The position numbers and the translations under genes are program-made. Of a DNA stretch of 64,000 bases, positions 1 to 8,223 are shown piece after piece (position 1 is the stretch's first letter; the number at the start of each line of letters is the position of its first letter). Location of the stretch: assembly GCA_965208605.1 (NCBI GenBank), contig OZ242345.1:2604001-2668000 (forward strand). The letters run 5' to 3'. Under the pieces are notes generated by a model. That model worked only from the letters and a program-made list of their open reading frames with translations. It ran no database searches and was not told where the DNA came from. The DNA comes from UBA9659 sp965208605 (lineage in GTDB: Bacteria > Pseudomonadota > Gammaproteobacteria > Pseudomonadales > Azotimanducaceae).

Positions 1-230
1 AGCTCCCGCACATCAGTCGGGATAAATACTGCTGTTGCCGACTGGTCGGCATTGCTGATGGGTATCTCTGGCACCTGGCGCCCACAGCTGTAAACCCGGG
101 CACCTTGATCCAGAAAATGGCTACAAATACGCCGCCCAATACCGCGGCTACCTCCAGTAACCAGTATGACCTTGCCGGAAAAATCATCGGCACTCCTGGT
201 CTCACTCCCGGTCTCATTTTTATTCGCCAT
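1..230 (-). CDS. SDR-family oxidoreductase, N-terminal part
   Basis: The reverse strand opens with ATG at 230 and runs off the left edge, giving 76 residues. After a short polar leader it shows beta-strand VILVTGG followed by SRGIGRRI, the TGxxxGIG dinucleotide-binding motif of short-chain dehydrogenases, and later a putative NAD(P)-site aspartate. The catalytic YxxxK half lies outside the window. It is divergent from the steroid gene at 470, so the two may share a control region. The substrate cannot be read from this fragment; a ketone/alcohol step in steroid or lipid breakdown is plausible from context only. Confidence 0.8.
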   Translation of the reverse strand, partial: MANKNETGSETRSADDFSGKVILVTGGSRGIGRRICSHFLDQGARVYSCGRQVPEIPISNADQSATAVFIPTDVRE

Positions 231-469
231 TAGTGTATGTGCTCAGTTAATCACTGACGTCTTTTGTGCATTTTTTATTAGAGCGTTTTTATTACCACTC
301 TTCTCTAGGAGATGGTACAACATAAGCTAAGCATATCGCCTGAATAATCATCAGATGCCGCAGAAAGATAGACATTACCCAGAGGGTGTGGGACATTGTG
401 CAACCCCTTGTGGTGCATTATTCAACTAGTGATACATTGAGCAGTGATACCCTGAGATAGGAGGCTAGT
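231..469. promoter_or_regulatory. Divergent intergenic region upstream of hsaA
   Basis: This is 239 bp between two divergent genes, AT-richer than its flanks and without the dispersed repeat family seen elsewhere. It holds a direct repeat AGTGATAC at 428-435 and 443-450, and a strong Shine-Dalgarno TAGGAGG at 458-464 for the gene at 470. The direct repeat could be an operator or part of the leader, but no known steroid regulator site was recognised. Confidence 0.3.
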
Positions 470-1642
470 ATGAACAACAGGGCTACAAAAGCGAGCAAAT
501 CATTCGCCAGACCCAGCCTGCTGGAAGCGGTCACGCCGCATCTTGAGCTGGTGACCCAGCGGGCCACTCAGGGGCGTAAGGACCGGCAGGTATGTGCTGA
601 AGTTATTGCCGCGCTTAAGGAGGCCGGTATCTTCCGCGCCCTTTTGCCGGCTCAGTGGGGCGGCCTGGAGGCGAGTCCTCAGGAATTTTTCCGTGCTTGC
701 CTAGCGATTGGTGAACGAGATATGGGCACTGCCTGGGTGGCCGGTATCATCGGCGTACACGCCTATCAACTCGCTATTATGAATGAACAAGCATTGGAAG
801 ATGTCTATGCCGATGATCCGGACACGTGTATTGCGAGTTCCTATAACCCGGTGGGCGGCAAGGTGGAAGTGGTTGATGGGGGATTTATGTTGCACGGACG
901 TTGGGGCTGGAGTTCTGGCTCCGGTCATTGCGTCTGGGTGCTTTTGGGTGCCATTGTCCCCAAGGAGGGATACCGCACCTTCTTAGTGCCGCTCAAGGAT
1001 TACCAGATTGAAGACACCTGGTTCGCCTATGGCTTGCAGAGTACGGGTTCCAACGACATTGTCATAGACCCGCCGGTCTTCGTCCCCGAGCATCGTACCC
1101 ATAAACAGCTGGACGGCTTCAACTGCCAGCATGGGCAAGAAAATCCGCTGTACAACATTCCTTGGGCACAGCTATTTATTCGAGTCGTGTCCAGCCCGGC
1201 CATCGCCGCCGCCCGGCATGCGGTGAACTGTTTTACGGGCAATGCCGCGACGAGTAGCACTGACCCTACCAAGCTGAAAGAAGACCCGGATATCACCCAA
1301 CGCCTGGCACTGTCCATGAATGAAATTGACGAAGCCGAAGCACTCATGTTTAGGAATTTTGACCGGATGCTGGAGCAGGTCAGGGCCGGGCAGCCCATTA
1401 CCTTGATAGCCCGGGTTCAATATAGATACCAGGCGGGGATAGTGCTGGAGAAGATGATGTCTGCTGTGGATAGATTGTTCGCGGTGGCCGGAGGGCGGAG
1501 TGTATTTGACGGTGCCGAAATCCAAAATATCTGGCGTGATATTCACATTGCCCGGGCGCATGTCGCCAATAACCCGACTGCCTTTGCGCGTAATTGGGGC
1601 AAGATGGCACTCGGTGCGGAAAATGGTGATGTTTTTATTTGA
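470..1642 (+). CDS. hsaA: Flavin-dependent monooxygenase, HsaA-like oxygenase subunit
   Basis: This 390-residue protein belongs to the acyl-CoA-dehydrogenase-like group D flavin monooxygenases. HsaA uses reduced flavin to hydroxylate 3-HSA, the phenolic 9,10-secosteroid, giving the catechol 3,4-DHSA. The N-terminal helical part contains LPAQWGGLEASPQEF, the middle beta domain contains GRWGWSSGSGHCVWVLLGA, and the C-terminal helical half ends in a HIARAHVANNPTAFARNWG-type stretch; length is normal for the family. The assignment to steroid rather than another phenol rests on the downstream hsaD-E-G-F-C genes. No hsaB-type flavin reductase lies in the window. ATG at 470 has a strong Shine-Dalgarno at 458-464. 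Confidence 0.82.
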   Translation: MNNRATKASKSFARPSLLEAVTPHLELVTQRATQGRKDRQVCAEVIAALKEAGIFRALLPAQWGGLEASPQEFFRACLAIGERDMGTAWVAGIIGVHAYQLAIMNEQALEDVYADDPDTCIASSYNPVGGKVEVVDGGFMLHGRWGWSSGSGHCVWVLLGAIVPKEGYRTFLVPLKDYQIEDTWFAYGLQSTGSNDIVIDPPVFVPEHRTHKQLDGFNCQHGQENPLYNIPWAQLFIRVVSSPAIAAARHAVNCFTGNAATSSTDPTKLKEDPDITQRLALSMNEIDEAEALMFRNFDRMLEQVRAGQPITLIARVQYRYQAGIVLEKMMSAVDRLFAVAGGRSVFDGAEIQNIWRDIHIARAHVANNPTAFARNWGKMALGAENGDVFI

Positions 1643-1647
1643 TACTT

Positions 1648-1697
1648 CCCCGCTCCCCGCGCCGTCATTCTCGCCGTAGGCGGGAACCCCGAGGAAC
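1648..1697 (+). repeat. Dispersed repeat, short variant
   Basis: The stretch carries the core CGCCGTCATTCTCG followed by GGCGGGAACCCCGAGGAACGAA, a divergent member of the dispersed repeat family that recurs across the window. It lies between hsaA and hsaD and abuts a tandem repeat. Confidence 0.7.
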
Positions 1698-1742
1698 GAA
1701 GCTACTCTTTTAGAAGCTACTCTTTTAGAAGCTACTCTTTTA
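1698..1742 (+). repeat. 15-bp tandem repeat upstream of hsaD
   Basis: Three exact copies of GAAGCTACTCTTTTA stand head to tail and are followed by GAAGG, 38 bp before the hsaD start. It is one of several short tandem arrays of about 15 bp in front of genes in this window. Confidence 0.9.
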
Positions 1743-1780
1743 GAAGGTATGCCCTTAACAGCAGCACCAAAGAGCAAAGC

Positions 1781-2650
1781 ATGACACCTATAAAGAAGGC
1801 TCCCATAACTCTTATAAAAAGAAGTGCGCCGCCAGAGGGTAAACACCTCAAGGTGGGCGCTCTGAACCTCCATTATCACGACTATCTGCCGCGCGAGCCG
1901 GCAGACCCGGTGCCCCTCGTCTTTATCCATGGTAGTGGTCCCGGTGCCAGCGGCTATAGTAATTTCAAACATAATGTACCGGTCTTTGTGGAGGCGGGCT
2001 ATAGAGTCATCCTGCCGGACCTGCCGGGTTTTGGATATTCTGACAAGCCGACTGACCTTGACTATACGACGGATTTTTTTGTTGAGCATCTAATCGGCAT
2101 GCTGGATATTCTGGAGTTGGAGCGGTGTTCATTTATCGGCAATTCACTGGGCGGTGCTATCAGCATTCGCGCCGCGCTAGACCATCCCCAGCGTCTGGAC
2201 AAGCTGGTGCTCATGGCGCCCGGTGGCCTGGAGGAACTGGAAACCTACATGGCGATGCCCTCTATGGCAAAGATGATTGCTAATTTCGTCGGCGGCAACA
2301 TAGACCTTGCGGGGCTGGGTGCTATGCTTGAGACTCTGGTATTTGACCCCCGACATGTGACTGAAGCCTTGATTGCAGAGCGTTTTGCCATCCTCCAGGA
2401 ACAGCCGCCAGAGGTCATGAGCCGTATGCGGGTGCCCAACATGGAAGCCGAGATGAGCAACCTTGCTTGCCCGATTCTCGCCTTCTGGGGTGTCAATGAT
2501 GAATTGGTACCCGCCTCTGGAGGGCATAAAATTACCCGAATCTGTCGTCAGGCACGGCTGGTAGAAGTGGCTGAATGTGGCCACTGGGTGATGGTGGAGC
2601 ATGCCAGAATGTTCAACGCCACTTGTATTGATTTCCTCCAACATGGGTGA
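1781..2650 (+). CDS. hsaD: meta-cleavage product C-C hydrolase (HsaD-like)
   Basis: A 289-residue alpha/beta hydrolase that would hydrolyse the ring-cleavage product 4,9-DSHA to 2-hydroxyhexa-2,4-dienoate and the C/D-ring propanoate. Visible features are the oxyanion-hole segment FIHGSGPGASG (about 48-58), the nucleophile elbow IGNSLGG with Ser at about 122, the acid in GVNDELVP, and the catalytic His in ECGHWVMVEH. The GSGPGASG and GNSLGG motifs are typical of the MhpC/BphD/HsaD branch. It ends 5 bp before hsaE, so the two are surely co-transcribed. Steroid specificity is inferred from the neighbours; biphenyl-type hydrolases share all the motifs. Confidence 0.85.
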   Translation: MTPIKKAPITLIKRSAPPEGKHLKVGALNLHYHDYLPREPADPVPLVFIHGSGPGASGYSNFKHNVPVFVEAGYRVILPDLPGFGYSDKPTDLDYTTDFFVEHLIGMLDILELERCSFIGNSLGGAISIRAALDHPQRLDKLVLMAPGGLEELETYMAMPSMAKMIANFVGGNIDLAGLGAMLETLVFDPRHVTEALIAERFAILQEQPPEVMSRMRVPNMEAEMSNLACPILAFWGVNDELVPASGGHKITRICRQARLVEVAECGHWVMVEHARMFNATCIDFLQHG

Positions 2651-2655
2651 ATTAA

Positions 2656-3468
2656 ATGAATAGCCATACCATAGAAACCCTAGGCAAGGCGCTTTACCAG
2701 CATCTGCGTGCCGGTACCACCATGCTGCCCTTAACGACCCAGTACCCCGACATTACCCTTGCCGACGCCTATCGTATTTCCCAGGTCTTTCTCGAGACCA
2801 GGGTGCGTCGGGACGGGGAGCAGGTGATCGGTAAAAAAATTGGTGTTACCAGCCCGGCAGTACAAGAAATGTTCGGTGTCTATCAACCTGATTTTGGCTT
2901 CTTGACGGATGCGATGCTTGTTGGTGCTACAACTAGAGTCGCAATTGGTGCCGCACTTGATACCGTAGTTCATACCGGCAGCTTGATTGCCCCTCGAGCC
3001 GAGGCGGAAATTGCCTTCCGCATGGCGGCCCCCCTGCAGGGTCCAGGCGTGACTCCAGAGCAGGTTCTCGCGGCAACCGAAGCAGTCATGCCCTGCTTTG
3101 AAATAGTCGACTCCCGCATCCGCGACTGGCAAATCAAGATTGAAGACACTGTCGCCGACAACGCTTCCTGTGGTGTTTTTGTGTTGGGTGAAGGTCGCTC
3201 ACCCCAGGGTCTTGAGCTTGCTGCCCTGGAAGCCGTAGTCACCAAGAACGGCAAACCCTTGAGTCGTGGTTTGAGTTCGTCCGTTCAGGGTGCCCCGCAA
3301 AATGCCGTTGCCTGGTTGGTCAATACCCTGGGGGAATGGGGTATTCCTTTTGAGGCGGGAGACCTGGTCCTCTCGGGTTCCCTGGTGCCGCTTGAACCGG
3401 CGGTGGCTGGCGATCTCTTCCAGGTCACCATTGAGGGGCTGGGGCACGCCGAGGTGCTCTTTGTATAA
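2656..3468 (+). CDS. hsaE: 2-hydroxypenta-2,4-dienoate hydratase (HsaE-like)
   Basis: A 270-residue member of the MhpD/HsaE hydratase family, which adds water to the 2-hydroxydienoate released by HsaD to make a 4-hydroxy-2-oxoacid. Family landmarks are GKKIGVTSPAVQEMFGVYQP (about 56-76), the acidic segment PRAEAEIAF holding likely metal-binding Glu residues, and the C-terminal stretch GDLVLSGSLVPLEPAVAGD. Length is typical. The ATG follows the hsaD stop by 5 bp. In the steroid pathway the substrate carries six carbons; the sequence alone cannot separate this from the five-carbon aromatic substrate. Confidence 0.85.
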   Translation: MNSHTIETLGKALYQHLRAGTTMLPLTTQYPDITLADAYRISQVFLETRVRRDGEQVIGKKIGVTSPAVQEMFGVYQPDFGFLTDAMLVGATTRVAIGAALDTVVHTGSLIAPRAEAEIAFRMAAPLQGPGVTPEQVLAATEAVMPCFEIVDSRIRDWQIKIEDTVADNASCGVFVLGEGRSPQGLELAALEAVVTKNGKPLSRGLSSSVQGAPQNAVAWLVNTLGEWGIPFEAGDLVLSGSLVPLEPAVAGDLFQVTIEGLGHAEVLFV

Positions 3469-3495
3469 AGAATCTATAAATAAAGGCATCCATCA

Positions 3496-4434
3496 ATGAA
3501 AAAAGCCGGCTGTGCCATTCTGGGGTCAGGCAATATCGGTACTGACCTGATGTTCAAGCTACTTGAGGTGGCAAGTCATTTAGAACTGCGCCTGGTGGTC
3601 GGCGTGGATGCCGAGTCTGAGGGGCTTGCTATGGCGCGTCAGCGGGGTATTGCGACCACCCATGGCGGCATAGACCAGGCAATCCGGCTTGCCGAGTGGG
3701 CCCAGGTCAAGCTGGTGTTTGATGCCACCTCAGCCGGTGCCCATGCGCATCATCATGAGGTGTGCATGGTGGAGGGGAAGCAGGTGATTGACTTAACGCC
3801 CGCCGCCATTGGTCCCTACTGTGTGCCCGTGGTGAATTTGGAGGCGCATCTCTGTCAGAACAATGTCAATATGGTGTCCTGTGGTGGCCAGGCAACCATT
3901 CCCATAGTGCATGCCGTGGGCCGGGTGTCGGAACAGCTCCCTTATGCGGAGATAGTGGCCTCCGTTGCCTCGCGTTCGGCAGGTCCCGGCACCCGAGCAA
4001 ACATAGATGAGTTTACCGAGACCACCGCCAGGGGCATAGAAGTGGTCGGCGGTGCGGGTAAAGGCAAGGCAATTATCGTGCTCAATCCGGCGGAGCCGCC
4101 CATGCTGATGCGCGATACTGTGTATACCCTTTCCTCAGGTGCCGAGCCGGCGCAGATTGAAGCCTCAGTTGCCGCTATGGTTACCGAGGTGCAGCAGTAT
4201 GTGCCGGGTTATCAGCTTAAGCAGCGGGTGCAATTTGAGCGCTTTGGTAGCAACGACAAGTTACACATTCCCGGTCTGGGCGAGTTTGAAGGGATTAAAT
4301 CCACCATCTTTTTAGAAGTGGCGGGCGCTGGGCATTACCTGCCCCCTTATGCGGGCAACCTTGACATCATGACTTCCGCCGCGTTGGCGACCGCCGAGCG
4401 CATTGCTCAACGAAGGTTGGGAGCCGGCACATGA
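3496..4434 (+). CDS. hsaG: Acylating acetaldehyde/propanal dehydrogenase (HsaG-like)
   Basis: A 312-residue CoA-acylating aldehyde dehydrogenase of the MhpF/BphJ/HsaG family. It oxidises the aldehyde channelled from the aldolase to acyl-CoA with NAD+. The N-terminus has the Rossmann motif AILGSGNIGTDLMF and the catalytic cysteine lies in MVSCGGQATIP, at about residue 129. The 3' end overlaps the aldolase gene by 4 bp (ATGA). That coupling fits a family known to form a bifunctional channelling complex. In steroid degraders the aldehyde is propanal; this is inferred from the cluster. Confidence 0.9.
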   Translation: MKKAGCAILGSGNIGTDLMFKLLEVASHLELRLVVGVDAESEGLAMARQRGIATTHGGIDQAIRLAEWAQVKLVFDATSAGAHAHHHEVCMVEGKQVIDLTPAAIGPYCVPVVNLEAHLCQNNVNMVSCGGQATIPIVHAVGRVSEQLPYAEIVASVASRSAGPGTRANIDEFTETTARGIEVVGGAGKGKAIIVLNPAEPPMLMRDTVYTLSSGAEPAQIEASVAAMVTEVQQYVPGYQLKQRVQFERFGSNDKLHIPGLGEFEGIKSTIFLEVAGAGHYLPPYAGNLDIMTSAALATAERIAQRRLGAGT

Positions 4435-5492
4435 ATGGGAAGCTCACCGACCCGACCACCGAGCGGCTATACATCCAGGATGTAACCCTGCGGGATGGTA
4501 TGCACGCCATCCGCCATCTCTATGGCATAGAAGATGTCTGTGCCATTGCCAAGGCACTGGATGCGGCCGGGGTGGATGCTATTGAAATCGCGCACGGCGA
4601 TGGCTTGAGCGGTAGCAGTTTTAACTATGGGTTTGGCGCGCACACCGATTGGGAATGGATTGAGGCGGTGGCCGATGTCGTCGAGCGGGCCGTTATTACG
4701 ACGTTGATCCTGCCGGGCATTGCCACCAAAGAAGCCTTGAAACAGGCCTACCAGATGGGAGTGCGTTCGGTGCGGGTCGCCACCCATTGCACCGAGGCTG
4801 ATGTTGCTCGCCAGCACCTGCGCATTGCCCGGGACCTGGGCATGGACACGGTGGGTTTCTTGATGATGAGCCATATGATTGAGCCCGAGGCACTGGCGCA
4901 ACAAGCGAAGCTGATGGAATCCTACGGTGCTCAGTGTGTGTATGTCACCGATTCTGGTGGTGCCCTGGATATGGATGGTTATAGAGAACGGCTAGAAGCC
5001 TATGATGCAGTCTTGGCACCGGCAACCGAACGCGGCGTGCATGCCCATCACAACCTGTCTCTGGGGGTGGCGAATTCTATCGTGGCAGTACAGTCGGGTG
5101 CGCGGCGGGTGGATGCTTCCCTGGCCGGGATGGGTGCCGGTGCGGGTAACGCCCCCCTGGAGGTATTTATAGCGGCGGCAAGCCGCCGGGGCTGGCAACA
5201 CGGCTGCGACCTCTATCAACTCATGGATGCGGCGGAAGAACTGGTGCGACCCTTGCAGGATCGTCCGGTGCGGGTAGATAGAGAAACCCTGTCTTTGGGA
5301 TATGCGGGTGTCTATTCTTCCTTCCTGCGGCACGCCGAAAAAGCCGCCAAGGACTATGGTCTTGATACGCGGGAAATTCTAGTGGAACTGGGTCATCGGC
5401 GCATGGTAGGCGGCCAGGAAGATATGATTGTTGATGTGGCTTTGGATTTGTTGAAAGCGCGGGATTCACAACAACAAGAAGAATGTACTTGA
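4431..5492 (+). CDS. hsaF: 4-hydroxy-2-oxovalerate/oxohexanoate aldolase (HsaF-like)
   Basis: A 353-residue class II aldolase of the DmpG/BphI/HsaF family. It splits a 4-hydroxy-2-oxoacid into pyruvate and an aldehyde passed directly to HsaG. The TIM-barrel start YIQDVTLRDGMHAI supplies the catalytic Arg and metal-binding Asp, and HAHHNLSLGVANS carries the metal-binding His pair. The C-terminal dimerisation domain (about 280-345) is present, so the protein is full length. The start overlaps the hsaG stop by 4 bp, as is usual for this pair. Confidence 0.9.
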   Translation: MNGKLTDPTTERLYIQDVTLRDGMHAIRHLYGIEDVCAIAKALDAAGVDAIEIAHGDGLSGSSFNYGFGAHTDWEWIEAVADVVERAVITTLILPGIATKEALKQAYQMGVRSVRVATHCTEADVARQHLRIARDLGMDTVGFLMMSHMIEPEALAQQAKLMESYGAQCVYVTDSGGALDMDGYRERLEAYDAVLAPATERGVHAHHNLSLGVANSIVAVQSGARRVDASLAGMGAGAGNAPLEVFIAAASRRGWQHGCDLYQLMDAAEELVRPLQDRPVRVDRETLSLGYAGVYSSFLRHAEKAAKDYGLDTREILVELGHRRMVGGQEDMIVDVALDLLKARDSQQQEECT

Positions 5493-5522
5493 GAAGTACG
5501 CACTAAAGAAGTACGCACTAAA
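5493..5522 (+). repeat. 15-bp tandem repeat upstream of hsaC
   Basis: Two exact copies of GAAGTACGCACTAAA followed by GAAGGAAGCGCC and then the hsaC ATG at 5535. The truncated third unit supplies the GAAGGAAG ribosome-binding sequence, so the array may influence translation start. Compare the arrays ahead of hsaD, fadA6 and cimA. Confidence 0.85.
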
Positions 5523-5534
5523 GAAGGAAGCGCC

Positions 5535-6419
5535 ATGACAGTAAAAAACCTCGGCTATCTGCTTATTCAAATGCGCGACCCGGGTGAATGGTTAGCTCTG
5601 GGTAGGGAAGTGCTCGGCTTTGACGGCAGCACTGATGCCCAGGGCAGGGTGCGCTTACGCATGGATGACGCCCCCTTTCGGTATCTCATTGTGCCGGGCG
5701 ATGAAGACCGTTTTCTCCGTGCCGGCTGGGAACTGAGCCCGGCAGATTATGCCACTAGTGTGGAGGCGTTGCGCCAGCATGATGCGCTGGTATCCGAAGG
5801 GGAGCTTGCCGAATCTGAAGTGCGTAGCCTGGAGGCCTTTGTGGTTGCCCGAGACCCCTCTGGCAATGAATTTGAGTTGTTTTGCAACCGCTCGGCAACT
5901 CAGCCGGGCTTTGTGTCGCCGCTACCGGGGCTGGAGTTTATTGCCGGTGCCTTGGGGCTGGGGCATCTGGTGCTCCCCGCGGCTGAGCATGCTGCGACTA
6001 CGGACTTTTACCAGCAGCTTCTGGGTTTTGGTATGAGTGATGCCTTGACCCTGCCCCCCCCGGCCGAGGGCGCCCCGGAGATGTGTATTAACTTCATGCA
6101 TGCCGGCAATGCCCGGCACCACAGTCTTGCGCTGTTCAATGGCCCTGCGCCCAGTGGTGTGGTGCATGTGATGACCGAGATGCACACCTTGGACGCGGTC
6201 GGTCAATGTCTGGACCGGGTGCACGCCAGAGGCTTGCCGGTGGTGACCACTCTCGGCCGCCACCTGAATGATCAAATGGTGTCGTTTTACTTCCTGGCAC
6301 CGGGGGGCATACCTATGGAGGTAGGCTACGACGGCCTCCTGGTGGACTGGGAGGGCTTCACGCCCACCATCAGTAGCAGTGGCGATGTTTGGGGCCACAT
6401 CTACGACTTCCCTGGATAA
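5535..6419 (+). CDS. hsaC: Extradiol catechol dioxygenase (HsaC-like)
   Basis: A 294-residue type I extradiol dioxygenase with two vicinal-oxygen-chelate domains. HsaC cleaves the catechol 3,4-DHSA next to the hydroxyls. The C-terminal domain holds the Fe(II) triad: His about 144 in GLGHLVLP, His about 211 in GVVHVMTE and Glu about 262 in PMEVGYDG. HHSLALFNGP contributes second-sphere histidines. Length matches the biphenyl-diol/steroid branch. The gene lies directly downstream of the aldolase, which completes the meta-cleavage set. Substrate specificity is inferred from context. Confidence 0.88.
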   Translation: MTVKNLGYLLIQMRDPGEWLALGREVLGFDGSTDAQGRVRLRMDDAPFRYLIVPGDEDRFLRAGWELSPADYATSVEALRQHDALVSEGELAESEVRSLEAFVVARDPSGNEFELFCNRSATQPGFVSPLPGLEFIAGALGLGHLVLPAAEHAATTDFYQQLLGFGMSDALTLPPPAEGAPEMCINFMHAGNARHHSLALFNGPAPSGVVHVMTEMHTLDAVGQCLDRVHARGLPVVTTLGRHLNDQMVSFYFLAPGGIPMEVGYDGLLVDWEGFTPTISSSGDVWGHIYDFPG

Positions 6420-6424
6420 CCCGC

Positions 6425-7309
6425 ATGAATCCGCTGGATAAGTCAATGACGATTGAAGATATCGTCAGCCAGGTACAGAGCGGCATGACCCTGGGGATTG
6501 GCGGTTGGGGCGGTCGCCGTAAGCCTATGGCTTTCATCCGTGCCCTGTTGAACGCGGAGGTCAGGGACCTGACGCTAGTGTCCTACGGGGGTCCTGATGT
6601 GGGCATGTTGGCAGCGGCCGGGAAATTAAAAAAACTGATCTTCGGATTTGTCTCCATGGATAGTATCCCACTGGAAGGGCATTACCGCCGGGCGCGTCAA
6701 GAAGGCAGCCTGGCCCTGATGGAACTTGACGAGGGCATGCTGCAACTTGGTTTGAAAGCCGCCGCCGCGCGGCTACCCTTCCTGCCCACCCGAGTGGGCT
6801 TGGCTTCCGATGTCCTAAAAGTGAACCCGGCAATAAAAACCATCCAGTCCCCCTACGATGATGGCGAAGCCCTGGTTGCCATGCCCGCCTTGCCGCTGGA
6901 CCTGGCAGTCTGCCATGTCAATGAGGCGGATCGGCGCGGCAATTCCCGCATCGCCGCGCCGGATCCTTTTTTTGATGCATGGTTTTGCCGCGCCGCTACT
7001 AAAGCCTATCTCAGCACCGAGCGGCTGGTGGATACCGCGGCCTTTAATGACCCGCTCATTGCCCTGCAAATGCCGATAGAAAGAGTGCTTGTGCACGGCG
7101 TGGCACTTGCCACTTGTGGGGCGCATCCGACTTCCTGTGGTCCCGAATATGGTATGGATCTGGCACACATGCGCACTTACAACGCCGCCGCTAAGACCGG
7201 CTGGCAGGAGTATCTGGCAGACTATGTCCAGGGTCAGACATTGGCGACATACATCAACAAGGTGGGTGGGGAAGCGGCTATTAAAAAACTACCCCTGCCG
7301 GTCTTTTAA
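6425..7309 (+). CDS. ipdA: CoA-transferase family subunit A (IpdA-like)
   Basis: A 294-residue class I CoA-transferase alpha-type subunit. The N-terminus has MTLGIGGWGGRRKPMAFIRA, the usual glycine-rich loop. In actinobacterial steroid degraders the IpdA/IpdB pair is not a transferase but a ring-opening hydrolase acting on the last steroid ring (COCHEA-CoA). The order ipdA-ipdB-ipdC-echA20-fadA6 supports that role here. I chose ATG at 6425, just after the hsaC stop at 6419; an upstream in-frame ATG at 6389 would overlap hsaC, and ATG at 6446 is also possible. Confidence 0.78.
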   Translation: MNPLDKSMTIEDIVSQVQSGMTLGIGGWGGRRKPMAFIRALLNAEVRDLTLVSYGGPDVGMLAAAGKLKKLIFGFVSMDSIPLEGHYRRARQEGSLALMELDEGMLQLGLKAAAARLPFLPTRVGLASDVLKVNPAIKTIQSPYDDGEALVAMPALPLDLAVCHVNEADRRGNSRIAAPDPFFDAWFCRAATKAYLSTERLVDTAAFNDPLIALQMPIERVLVHGVALATCGAHPTSCGPEYGMDLAHMRTYNAAAKTGWQEYLADYVQGQTLATYINKVGGEAAIKKLPLPVF

Positions 7310-7318
7310 GGTGGCGGT

Positions 7319-8140
7319 ATGAGTGATTACTCCCTCGCGGAATTATGTATCTGTGCTGCCGCCGAAGCCTTCCGCGGGGAGGGGGAGAGGTTGGCAACCA
7401 GTATTGGTCTTGTTCCCCGCTTGGCAGCCGGCCTCGCTAAACTGAGCTTCTCCCCGGGCTTGATGATCACCGACGGTGAAGCCTATCTGGTCACTGAACC
7501 GGTGCCGGTGGGACCCCGCGGTGATTATCAGCCTAAAATTGAGGGCTTGATGACTTATGAGCGGGTTTTTGACATGGTCTATCGTGGCCTGCGGCAAGCT
7601 ATGGTGACCCCCGTGCAACTCGATCGCTTTGGGCAGACGAACATCTCCATTATCGGAGACTATGCCCAGCCCAAGACGGCACTGCTTGGGGTGCGAGGTT
7701 ATCCGGGGAATACCATCAACAATGCGAACTCCATGTTTGTTCCCCGCCATGATAAGCGCACCTTTGTATCGGGCGAGGTGGATATGGTGGGTGGCATTGG
7801 CTACAACCCGGTGCGCTGGCCGGGGGGAAAAAAGCCCACATGGTTGGAGCTGCGGCTCATAGTATCTAACCTGGCGGTCATGGACTTCCAAGGTACCGAC
7901 AACGCCATCCGGGTGCTCAGCCTGCATCCCGGTGTCACCCTTGAGGAAGTACAAGACCAGACCGGATTCGCGCTCCAAGCCATATCTCCCCTGGGGGAAA
8001 CTCCAGCCCCCAGCGAGGCGCAACTGAGACTAGTCACTGAGCGCTTAGATCCCCAGGGACTACGCACCGGGCTATTTAAGGATAATCCGCCAGGGCGCCG
8101 TCATTCTCGAGCTTGCTCGGGAATCCAGGCATTAAAGTAG
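7319..8140 (+). CDS. ipdB: CoA-transferase family subunit B (IpdB-like), tail from a repeat
   Basis: A 273-residue beta-type subunit, partner of the gene ending 9 bp upstream. Family features include EAFRGEGERLATSIGLVPRL, the central GVRGYPGNTINNANSM and the VDMVGGIGYNP loop. The conserved domain appears to end near residue 255. The last 15 or so residues (NPPGRRHSRACSGIQALK) are translated from a dispersed repeat that begins at 8097 and has replaced or extended the natural C-terminus. The core looks intact, so activity is plausible. Confidence 0.78.
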   Translation: MSDYSLAELCICAAAEAFRGEGERLATSIGLVPRLAAGLAKLSFSPGLMITDGEAYLVTEPVPVGPRGDYQPKIEGLMTYERVFDMVYRGLRQAMVTPVQLDRFGQTNISIIGDYAQPKTALLGVRGYPGNTINNANSMFVPRHDKRTFVSGEVDMVGGIGYNPVRWPGGKKPTWLELRLIVSNLAVMDFQGTDNAIRVLSLHPGVTLEEVQDQTGFALQAISPLGETPAPSEAQLRLVTERLDPQGLRTGLFKDNPPGRRHSRACSGIQALK

Positions 8141-8199
8141 CGGCGTTAGCCGCTTTCCTTATACGGCGAAGCCGCGCTGTTCAATACGAGAATGACGGC
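8097..8199. repeat. 103-bp MITE-like element with 13-bp terminal inverted repeats
   Basis: The element begins GCCGTCATTCTCG (8097-8109) and ends with its exact reverse complement CGAGAATGACGGC (8187-8199). Inside are AGCTTGCTCGGGAATCCAG and a second small palindrome around AGCGGCGTTAGCCGCT. This is the most complete copy of the dispersed family and overlaps the 3' end of ipdB. No coding capacity of its own is seen, so any mobility would need a transposase in trans. Confidence 0.75.
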
Positions 8200-8223
8200 A
8201 AAAAAAATGGATGGGCAAGCCAA

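Noticed and set aside
1172..2089. Long minus-strand ORF of 305 codons across hsaA and hsaD
   Set aside because: It is antisense to two clear coding regions, is rich in Arg/His as shadows are, crosses a repeat array, and has no family motifs.
6389..6424. Upstream ATG as the ipdA start
   Set aside because: It would overlap the hsaC end by 31 bp and add residues unlike the family; ATG at 6425 fits better.
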